Part shown: piece after piece, positions 1-5,251 of the stretch
How positions within the stretch are numbered: the first letter of the stretch is position 1
Layout of the letters: each line of letters starts with the position of its first letter
Source of the DNA: Planctomycetota bacterium
Lineage (GTDB): Bacteria > Planctomycetota > UBA1135 > UBA2386
Assembly: GCA_020425885.1 (NCBI GenBank)
Contig: JAGQRA010000886.1
Location: 1 to 16,263 of the forward strand
Direction: 5' to 3'
Length of the DNA: 16,263 nt
Position numbers and translations under genes: made by a program
Notes under the pieces: generated by a model
The model's database searches: none
Told to the model about the DNA's origin: nothing
Seen by the model: only the letters and a program-made list of their open reading frames with translations

Positions 1-525
1 GGCAACCTCGCGCGCATGGCCCTGATCGATCCGCTGACCGGCCTGCGCAATCGTCGCGCCATGCTCGAGCACCTGCGCTTCGCGGTGCTGCGCGCCACGC
101 GCAACAAGGTCAGCCTCGGCGTCATGTTCATCGACCTCGACGGCTTCAAGGCGGTCAACGACACCAGGGGTCACAGTGCCGGTGACGAGGTCCTGCGTCA
201 GGTCGCGCGACGGCTGCAGGCGAAGCTGCGCGCCACCGACCTCTGCGCCCGCATCGGCGGCGACGAGTTCACGATCCTGATCGAGGACATCGAAACCGGC
301 GACGACCTCGAGCTGGTGCGACAGAAGGTCCAGCGGGCGTTGTCGGCGCCGATCGACATCGACGGTCACCCGCAGCGGGTCCGTGCCAGCATCGGCGCGG
401 CCGTGTTCCCCGAGGACGGCGCGACGGCCGAGGCGTTGTTGCAGAGCGCCGATGCGGCGATGTATCGCAGGAAGCGAGGTCGGCCGGACGAGGCGCGTGG
501 TCAACAGGACAGCCAGTCGGGCTGA
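1..525 (+). CDS. Diguanylate cyclase, GGDEF domain (C-terminal part; 5' end outside window)
   Basis: This is the catalytic end of an enzyme that condenses two GTP into cyclic di-GMP, a cytoplasmic second messenger. The reading frame is open from base 1, so the ATG at base 16 is internal and the sensory or membrane N-terminus lies to the left. Counting from that Met, the domain opens with DPLTGLRNRR (residues 5-14), has the metal-binding stretch MFIDLDGFKAVND (37-49) and an intact GGDEF signature (81-85). An RxxD sequence, RATD, lies exactly five residues before it (72-75), the usual spacing of the product-inhibition I-site, so activity is probably feedback controlled. The domain closes normally with ADAAMYRRKR and a short polar tail. 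It converges with the oxidoreductase gene, 31 bases away. No EAL domain follows, so this is a synthase rather than a bifunctional protein. The family call is secure; the input signal cannot be known from here. Confidence 0.95.
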   Translation, partial: GNLARMALIDPLTGLRNRRAMLEHLRFAVLRATRNKVSLGVMFIDLDGFKAVNDTRGHSAGDEVLRQVARRLQAKLRATDLCARIGGDEFTILIEDIETGDDLELVRQKVQRALSAPIDIDGHPQRVRASIGAAVFPEDGATAEALLQSADAAMYRRKRGRPDEARGQQDSQSG

Positions 526-556
526 TGGCCGCGGTCTGGCGAGCGCAGCCTCGGCC

Positions 557-1945
557 TCAGTACTCCCGCATCCCCTTCTGCCCCGGCATCGGCACCGGGT
601 ACCTGCCATCGGCCCCGGCGAGCAACGGCGCCGCCGAATCCATCGTCAGCTTGTCGACCTCGGGCGCGAACTCGAAGTCGCCGTTGAGGATGTCGTCGTA
701 GCTGATCTCCTGACCGGTGTGGGCCGCCATGCGCCCCATCGACGTGACCAGGCTCGTCTTCACGCCGGCATCGACCTCGTTGTAATCCGCGCCGGCCTGG
801 ATCGCCGCGATCAGCGAGTTCCATTCGTTCTGGTAGGGATTCTGTTCGTCCGCCGCCACCTCCGAGGTCCAACGCAGCTGCTCGCGGTCGATGGCGAGCC
901 CGCCGTAGATCTGCGATGGCAAGCCGCAGTCGCCGTTGTTGGAGACCACGGCGGTGCCCTTGGTGCCGTGGGCGAAGCTCCGGTAGATGGTCTTGCAACC
1001 GGTCATGCAGCGGCCGTCGAAGAACATCTTGGTGCCGTCGCGGAAGGTGTACTCGACCGAGTAGCTGTCGAAGTTCTGGTCGATGTAGACGCCTTCCTTG
1101 CTCTCGCGATAGTGACGGCCGCCGACCGCCTGCGCCAGCACCGGCCACTCGCCCTTCATCCAGCACAGATGGTCGACGATGTGGATGTTGAAGTCGCTGA
1201 AGTTGCCGCCGCTGGCCCACAGGAAGCTGTGGAAGCGTTGGATCTGGTACATCAGCTCGCTGATGCCGGCGGGCTTGGGCAACGACCGGAAGAACGCGGC
1301 CGGCGCATGCATGCGATAGCCGCGCATCAGCACGACGTCGCCGAGTTCGCCGTTCTGGATGCGCGACTGCAGCTCACGCATGCCATGGTTGTGGCGCGAC
1401 ATCAGGCCGACGCCGACCTTGAGCCCCTTGGCCTTGGCCCGTTCGTTGAGCGCGAGCATGCGTCGGCTGGTCGGCCCATCCACGGTGACGGGCTTCTCCA
1501 TGAACACGTTGAGCCCCTTGTCGATGGCGTAGGTGTAGTGCACCCAGCGGAAGGCAGGCGGTGTCGTCAGGATGACGATGTCGCCGGGACTCAGGCAATC
1601 CATGGCCTTCTGATAGGCATCGAAGCCGATGAACTGGCGGTCGGCCGGCACGTTCACCTTGGCCCCGAACTGCTCGACCAGCGCGTCGGCGGCGCCGGCC
1701 AGCTGACCGGTGAAGACGTCGGCCATGGCGACGAGTTCGATCTCGGCGCCGGGCACCGACAGCGCGTTGGCCGCCGCGCCGCCGCCGCGACCGCCGCAGC
1801 CGACCAGGGCAATCCGGATCTTGCCGCTGCCGCCGACGTGGACCTGGGAGATCGCAGGGCCGGCCAGGATCGATGCGGCGGCAAGGCGGCCCGTGCTGAC
1901 GAGGAAATCGCGACGCGAGGTCGGATCCGGATGACCTGTGCTCAT
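557..1945 (-). CDS. Tat-exported Gfo/Idh/MocA-family oxidoreductase
   Basis: This is a 462-residue NAD(P)-dependent oxidoreductase of the Gfo/Idh/MocA family, whose members oxidise or reduce sugars, inositols and related polyols. Residues 10-36 form a twin-arginine signal (SRRDFLVSTG followed by an Ala-rich hydrophobic stretch), so the folded protein is probably exported with its cofactor. The Rossmann nucleotide-binding loop is VGCGGRGGG (48-56). The family's EKP motif, which carries the catalytic lysine, is at 150-152, and DFNIHIVDH at 251-259 fits the substrate-site histidine/aspartate region. I chose the ATG at 1945 because it puts the twin arginines at residues 11-12. The frame stays open to 2200, but that extension is Arg/Pro-rich and unlike a leader; an ATG at 1969 is a possible but less attractive start. 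There is no clear ribosome-binding sequence. The natural substrate is unknown; planctomycete genomes carry many such paralogues, and no sugar-pathway gene is adjacent to narrow it down. Confidence 0.92.
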   Translation of the reverse strand: MSTGHPDPTSRRDFLVSTGRLAAASILAGPAISQVHVGGSGKIRIALVGCGGRGGGAAANALSVPGAEIELVAMADVFTGQLAGAADALVEQFGAKVNVPADRQFIGFDAYQKAMDCLSPGDIVILTTPPAFRWVHYTYAIDKGLNVFMEKPVTVDGPTSRRMLALNERAKAKGLKVGVGLMSRHNHGMRELQSRIQNGELGDVVLMRGYRMHAPAAFFRSLPKPAGISELMYQIQRFHSFLWASGGNFSDFNIHIVDHLCWMKGEWPVLAQAVGGRHYRESKEGVYIDQNFDSYSVEYTFRDGTKMFFDGRCMTGCKTIYRSFAHGTKGTAVVSNNGDCGLPSQIYGGLAIDREQLRWTSEVAADEQNPYQNEWNSLIAAIQAGADYNEVDAGVKTSLVTSMGRMAAHTGQEISYDDILNGDFEFAPEVDKLTMDSAAPLLAGADGRYPVPMPGQKGMREY

Positions 1946-1952
1946 GCCACGG

Positions 1953-1980
1953 ATCGTCGTCGCGGGCATCGGGCTGTCAA
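1953..1980 (-). promoter_or_regulatory. Possible leaderless promoter of the oxidoreductase gene
   Basis: On the minus strand a perfect TTGACA (1980-1975) is followed after 16 bases by GACGAT (1958-1953), a weak match to a -10 box. The ATG at 1945 begins seven bases after that box, so a sigma-70-type start would fall on or next to the A of the ATG and give a leaderless message. This would explain the missing ribosome-binding site and supports 1945 rather than the upstream in-frame starts. The -10 match is poor (three of six), so this is tentative. Confidence 0.3.
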
Positions 1981-2013
1981 CGTTTGCTCGCGGCCGCGTC
2001 TGCGGCGCGGAAC

Positions 2014-2202
2014 CTAAGGCAGCACGACGCCGAGCACGGGGTTGGTCGCCTGGACGGCGAAGGCCGCGAGATCGAAGCGTTGCTCCGCGATCTGCAGACC
2101 GATCAGCCCCGACCAGCTCGGCACCGCCAACGCATGCTGGCTGGAGCCCGTGGGCAGGAACTGCGTCGCGACGGCCAGGAACGCGACACAGGGCAGGCAC
2201 TC
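2014..2202 (-). pseudogene. Remnant of a secreted-protein gene: C-terminal beta-rich module only
   Basis: The minus frame that stops at 2014 encodes 62 residues that read like the last domain of a planctomycete secreted protein: a run like SSQHALAVPSWSGLIGLQI, then alternating hydrophobic residues (DLAAFAVQATNPVLGVVLP) and a stop. The end of the 781-residue secreted protein in this window (WQFALPEWLSVGTSLYFQG onwards) has the same character and position relative to its stop, although identity is low. No ATG, GTG or TTG in a sensible place precedes the module, the residues upstream (about 2203-2300) are low-complexity, and no signal peptide is present. I therefore read it as the 3' end of a gene whose body was deleted. 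It could also be a chance frame; the domain resemblance is from memory. Confidence 0.4.
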
Positions 2203-2306
2203 AGACGCAGGATCTTCCCTCCGGGGCTCGGTTGGCGATGCAGTCGATGGGGAGAGACGAGAACACTCGTCGACGATCGTGGTCTTTCGATCGGTACCAG
2301 TTACAG

Positions 2307-2352
2307 CGGTGCCAGGACCAGAAGGCACATGTGGTTTTTGGTCCTGGCACCG
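2307..2352. repeat. 46-bp near-perfect palindrome (REP/MITE-like or 3'-end hairpin)
   Basis: The arms CGGTGCCAGGACCA (2307-2320) and TGGTCCTGGCACCG (2339-2352) are perfect 14-base inverted repeats. The 18 bases between them are themselves nearly symmetric, with the palindrome CACATGTG (2326-2333) on exactly the same centre. As RNA the structure could be a stem of about 18 pairs including two G-U pairs. It begins eight bases after the stop of the methyltransferase gene, the last gene of the five-gene unit. It could act as a 3'-end stabilising hairpin or terminator, but no T-tract follows on either strand, so a canonical intrinsic terminator is unlikely. A second perfect palindrome, GGCTGATCAGCC (2355-2366), sits beside it and includes the gene's stop codon. 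Size and symmetry also fit a dispersed REP-type element; only one copy is in the window. Confidence 0.8.
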
Positions 2353-2360
2353 TTGGCTGA

Positions 2361-3509
2361 TCAGCCGCGCAGGATGCGGGCCGCCTCGGCGAGGATCCTC
2401 ACCTTGGCGATCGCGACCTCGGTGGTCGCGACCGGGCGATCGGCGAACGTCCCGAACCCGCAGTCGGGATTGAGCCAGATGCGGTCGGCGCCGAGCAGAT
2501 CGGCGAGTCGGGCGACGCGCTCGGCCACGGCGGCCGGCTCCTCGTCGGGGTCGGTGCGCGGGTTGACGGCGCCGAAGCCGATGCTGCAGTTGGCCGGCAA
2601 CTGGGCCAGCAGCGTCTCGGAGCCCGCGCGCGGGGTCGCGTACTCGAGCACGAACTGGCCGACCTTCATCTTCGCCAAGGTCGGCAGCAGCGGCGCGTAG
2701 TCGCCCGACAGCAGGACGTCCTCCTGACGGCTCCAGTTGCCACGGCAGACATGGATCGCGGTCATGGTGCCGTCGATGCCGTCGACGACGCGGTTGATGA
2801 GATCCACCGCGAGTTCGAGCTCGGCGGCCGGATCGGCGGCGGCGGCCAGGGCGGCACACATGAAAGTGCGGGTGGCGGCCTTGCCGGCGAACACGATCTC
2901 CGTCAGCACGGGTTCATCGAACTGCACGACCTCGACACCCTGCTGCACCAGTTCGAGCAGCTCCTCGCGCAGGATGCGAACGATGTCGGCGCAGAGTTCC
3001 TCGCGGGTGGGGTAGGCGTCGGCCGAGAGCTGCTTGACCCACATCGAGCGTGACAACAGGTAGGGGCCGGGCAGCGTGACCTTGCAGGCACGGTCGGTGC
3101 GGGCGCGCAGGAATTCGAGTTCGCCAGCGGCGAGCGGCGTGCGGCGCGCCAGGCGACCGCGGATGGTCGGGTTCTTGATCGCGAACGCGGGCACGTCGAG
3201 CGTCTGCAGCAGCGCCTCGAACGCGGCCTTGTCTTCGACGTAGTCGAGCAGGTCGGCCATCGTCATGAGCTCGACGCCATCGAGCTTCTCGGCGAGGAAC
3301 GAGTAGAAGTTGTCGCGTCGCTGTTCGCCGTCGGTGAGGACGTCGACGCCGGCGGCGACCATCGCATCGATGGCCTCGTTGCAGGCGTCGTCACGCAGCC
3401 GCTCCAGGTCGGCCGACTTCCTGCGCGTGGCTTCGAGCAATGGCCGTGGACGTGGCCAGCTGCCGACGACGGAAACCGGGAACAGGGGAATGGGGCGGAG
3501 CTCGGGCAT
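2361..3509 (-). CDS. Core MetE-type (cobalamin-independent methionine synthase C-terminal domain) methyltransferase
   Basis: This 382-residue cytoplasmic protein belongs to the UROD/MetE-like superfamily, in which a zinc-bound thiol is alkylated. The N-terminus has VVGSWPRPRPL (14-24) and TDGEQRR (59-65), typical of stand-alone MetE C-terminal homologues. FDEP is at 197-200. The zinc ligands of MetE are all recognisable: His253 and Cys255 in HVCRGN, Glu289 in FVLEY, and Cys350 in NPDCGFGT. Full MetE is about twice as long and has an N-terminal half needed to use methyl-tetrahydrofolate; here it is absent, so the methyl donor may differ, as is known for core-MetE proteins. Homocysteine is the default acceptor, but relatives use other thiols such as coenzyme M. 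The ATG lies only two bases after the upstream gene's stop, with no clear ribosome-binding site, which implies translational coupling. It is the last gene of the unit, and its neighbours are all sulfur-carrier-like proteins. Zinc methyltransferase is secure; methionine synthesis is one option. Confidence 0.85.
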   Translation of the reverse strand: MPELRPIPLFPVSVVGSWPRPRPLLEATRRKSADLERLRDDACNEAIDAMVAAGVDVLTDGEQRRDNFYSFLAEKLDGVELMTMADLLDYVEDKAAFEALLQTLDVPAFAIKNPTIRGRLARRTPLAAGELEFLRARTDRACKVTLPGPYLLSRSMWVKQLSADAYPTREELCADIVRILREELLELVQQGVEVVQFDEPVLTEIVFAGKAATRTFMCAALAAAADPAAELELAVDLINRVVDGIDGTMTAIHVCRGNWSRQEDVLLSGDYAPLLPTLAKMKVGQFVLEYATPRAGSETLLAQLPANCSIGFGAVNPRTDPDEEPAAVAERVARLADLLGADRIWLNPDCGFGTFADRPVATTEVAIAKVRILAEAARILRG

Positions 3510-3511
3510 GA

Positions 3512-4243
3512 TCAGAGGACGCTGAGGCGTGGGTTGACGGGGACGGAGGTGAGAACGGTCTGCGTCACCGGGCAGCGCCGCAGCGTCTCGCTCAGGATCT
3601 CACCGGCCTGCTGCTCGTCGGCGTCGCTGTCGAGGTAGACGTTGAGTTCGACACCGGCCAGGGCCGGACTGCCGTCTTCGGCGACGGCGAGGAAGACGAG
3701 GCTGTTGCGGCACCGTGCCTTGGCGACGACCTCGAGGTTGCGGACCTCGATCGATCGCTGCGACAGGCGCCACTGCAGCCCGGTGGCGATGGCACCGGCG
3801 ACTGCCGACAGCAGGAACTCGATCGCCGACGGCGCCGGATCCTCGGTGTCGAAGCTCGCCGGCTGGCCGACGAGGTAGCCGTGATTGCGCACCGAGACCT
3901 TGGCCAGCATGCCCTCGTGCCATCGGGCGCGAACCTGCCAGACGTGGTCGCGCGCCCGCTGCAGATCCTGCTGCAGGGCCGCGTCATCGTCCTTCTTGCG
4001 CACGAAGTAGTGGGTGTAGCCCGCGTCGGCCGGCCGGGCATCCAGCATGCCGTGGCCGACCATCCGGCACCACGCCGGCAGGTCTTCCTTGACCGAGACC
4101 TCGCGGCTCTTGACCAAGAGGACGCCGCCCGGCGGCAGCGGTGCCATCGCCGAGCGGATGATCAGCAGGAGACCGCTGCCGCAATCGAGGTCACCGCCGT
4201 CACAGGTGGCGTCAGGCTCGGGGGCAGCGCGGTCGTCGGTCAC
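3512..4243 (-). CDS. TusA-like/OsmC-like fusion protein
   Basis: This 243-residue protein joins two small sulfur-handling domains. Residues 17-84 are TusA-like: DLDCGSGLLLIIR carries Cys21 where TusA has its persulfide cysteine, but the usual CPxP is CGSG. The second TusA-type cysteine is Cys59 in DLPAWC. A charged helical linker (85-110) leads to an OsmC-like domain (112-243). In OsmC/Ohr peroxidases one reactive cysteine lies in the central helix. Here the matching stretch, LLSAVAGAIATGL (144-156), has none, with Ile152 at about that place. The second cysteine is kept as Cys224 in RRCPVTQTV. Two-cysteine peroxide chemistry is therefore unlikely, and a single-thiol carrier or binding role fits better. 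The start is GTG at 4243; the next Met would cut into the TusA domain. AGGGG, overlapping the previous gene's stop, sits about eight bases upstream. It is 12 bases after the DsrE gene and two before the methyltransferase. Confidence 0.85.
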   Translation of the reverse strand: MTDDRAAPEPDATCDGGDLDCGSGLLLIIRSAMAPLPPGGVLLVKSREVSVKEDLPAWCRMVGHGMLDARPADAGYTHYFVRKKDDDAALQQDLQRARDHVWQVRARWHEGMLAKVSVRNHGYLVGQPASFDTEDPAPSAIEFLLSAVAGAIATGLQWRLSQRSIEVRNLEVVAKARCRNSLVFLAVAEDGSPALAGVELNVYLDSDADEQQAGEILSETLRRCPVTQTVLTSVPVNPRLSVL

Positions 4244-4255
4244 TTCTACCGACCC

Positions 4256-4615
4256 CTAATAGCTGACGCACGGCGCGCCGTCCTGCAGGAACTCGACGAG
4301 CTTGGCACCGCCGACGATCGCGGCACCGGGGATCAGCTTGCCTTCGTCGAGTTCGCGCCGCTTGAAGCACGGCGAACAGACCCAGATCGTGCCGCCGGCC
4401 TTGACGAAGTTCGCCATCAGCTCGCCCAGCGGCGCGAAACCGGGCTCGTGCACGTCGTCGGCATAGCCCTGCTGGCAGAGCCGCACGGCCTCGGTGCTGA
4501 GGAAGACGACCGTCTCCTTTTCCGACGCGGCGGCGGCGTTGGCGACGACGAAGGCGACGGTCGCCTTGTCGGCGTCGTTCTTGGCGTAGGTGAGGCTGAC
4601 ACAGAACTTGCTCAT
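4256..4615 (-). CDS. DsrE-family sulfur-carrier-like protein
   Basis: This is a 119-residue cytoplasmic protein of the DsrE/DsrF-like fold, a family that includes sulfur-transfer subunits (DsrE, TusD) as well as uncharacterised single-domain members. The sequence is a complete alternating alpha/beta unit: MSKFCVSLTYAKNDADKAT at the start, ETVVFLSTEAVRL in the middle, and GTIWVCSPCFKRREL near the end. Cys80 and Cys83 in VCSPC are the best candidates for persulfide-carrying residues; Cys5, Cys47 and Cys116 are extra. I chose the ATG at 4615 because GGAG (4622-4625) lies six bases before it and because it overlaps the upstream stop codon as ATGA. A longer frame to 4687 lacks this support. Its position between two TusA-domain proteins points to a shared relay. 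The sulfur donor and acceptor are not shown by the sequence. Confidence 0.9.
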   Translation of the reverse strand: MSKFCVSLTYAKNDADKATVAFVVANAAAASEKETVVFLSTEAVRLCQQGYADDVHEPGFAPLGELMANFVKAGGTIWVCSPCFKRRELDEGKLIPGAAIVGGAKLVEFLQDGAPCVSY

Positions 4616-5238
4616 GGTTTGCTCCGGCGTTGGATCCAGAAGATTGGGGGGGAGGCGTGAAGCAGGGTGTGACCGGTGAGGCCGCACCAGGCGGGAAGAT
4701 CGACCGGCGCGGCGGGGTCGCGCGCGGTCAGTTGCAGCACCGCCGCCGGCGGCAGATCGGCGAGGCGGAACTTGAGTTCGAGGACGAGGTCGCCGCAGCC
4801 GAGATCGCCGGCATCGAAGTCGGCATCGGCGGCCGGCGGGGCTGCGGTCGCGGTTGCGGCGGTGCTCGGGATGGCCGGCGCCGCAGCGGCCGCCGGCGCG
4901 GCTGCGAACAGGTGGGGCGGTCGCTCGATGCGGCCCGCACCCTCACGCTCGCCGGCGCGGAGCCAGGCTTCGAGGAAGCAGTCGCGGCGACGGATCCACT
5001 GCAGCGAACGCTCGCACAGGCCGTCGACGGGCTCTCGGAGCTCGGCGGCGCCGCAGACGACGCAGCGCGGCGCGTTGCGGCTACCGAGGATGACGGCGAG
5101 GACCGCCTCGTGGCCGCACAGATTCCGACCGCACAGCCGACACGGCTGCCCGGTCAGGTCCTGAACGGTCTCCAGGAGCGCTGCCGTGCGCTCGGAGACC
5201 GTCCCCGGCTGCAGCGGATCGTGGAGGTCATCGGTCAC
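4612..5238 (-). CDS. Cysteine-rich N-terminal domain fused to a TusA-like domain
   Basis: This 208-residue protein has three parts. The N-terminal part (about 15-100) is cysteine-rich: Cys33 and Cys36 in CRLC, Cys41 in LCGHE, Cys59 and Cys62 in CVVC, then Cys75 and Cys87. Two CxxC pairs suggest a zinc ribbon or rubredoxin-like metal site. An Ala/Pro linker (about 107-138) follows. The C-terminal domain (142-204) is TusA-like, with Cys148 in DLGCGDL in place of the TusA CPxP cysteine and Cys185 in DLPAWC, as in the fusion protein two genes on. The start is GTG at 5238, chosen because GGAG (5245-5248) lies six bases upstream and because it falls just after the barrel gene. The frame runs on to 5556, but that part is a Ser/Thr/Arg-rich shadow of the barrel gene. 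The stop overlaps the DsrE start by four bases. A role as sulfur or electron carrier feeding DsrE is inference. Confidence 0.8.
   Translation of the reverse strand: MTDDLHDPLQPGTVSERTAALLETVQDLTGQPCRLCGRNLCGHEAVLAVILGSRNAPRCVVCGAAELREPVDGLCERSLQWIRRRDCFLEAWLRAGEREGAGRIERPPHLFAAAPAAAAAPAIPSTAATATAAPPAADADFDAGDLGCGDLVLELKFRLADLPPAAVLQLTARDPAAPVDLPAWCGLTGHTLLHASPPIFWIQRRSKP
4622..4625 (-). promoter_or_regulatory. Ribosome-binding site of the DsrE-like gene
   Basis: GGAG on the minus strand, six bases before the ATG at 4615, inside the end of the preceding gene. It decides the start of the DsrE-like protein. Confidence 0.7.
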
Positions 5239-5244
5239 GGGTGA

Positions 5245-5248
5245 CTCC
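5245..5248 (-). promoter_or_regulatory. Ribosome-binding site of the cysteine-rich/TusA-like gene
   Basis: GGAG on the minus strand, six bases before the GTG at 5238, in the 13-base gap after the barrel gene. It supports the GTG start over upstream ATG codons that would overlap the barrel gene. Spacing is the same as for the DsrE-like gene. Confidence 0.7.
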
Positions 5249-5251
5249 GAC

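Larger units (their letters stand above)
1946..2306. other. Region without an intact gene between the oxidoreductase and the five-gene unit
   Basis: I see no complete gene here. The stretch contains the possible promoter at 1953-1980, the gene fragment at 2014-2202, and a small perfect hairpin at 2256-2271 (arms GACGAG/CTCGTC, loop AACA). Just beyond the hairpin, CGATCG occurs twice close together. Open frames crossing the region on both strands are Arg/Pro/Ala-rich and look like by-products of high GC content. Confidence 0.6.

Noticed and set aside
383..2017. Long plus-strand open frame (544 codons) across the oxidoreductase gene
   Set aside because: It is antisense to a clearly recognisable Gfo/Idh/MocA gene, is dominated by Arg, His, Val and Ala, and shows no domain; a GC-rich shadow.
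1946..2200. N-terminal extension of the oxidoreductase to an earlier start at 2200
   Set aside because: The extension is Arg/Pro-rich, would bury the Tat signal 85 residues inside the protein and overlaps the secreted-module fragment.
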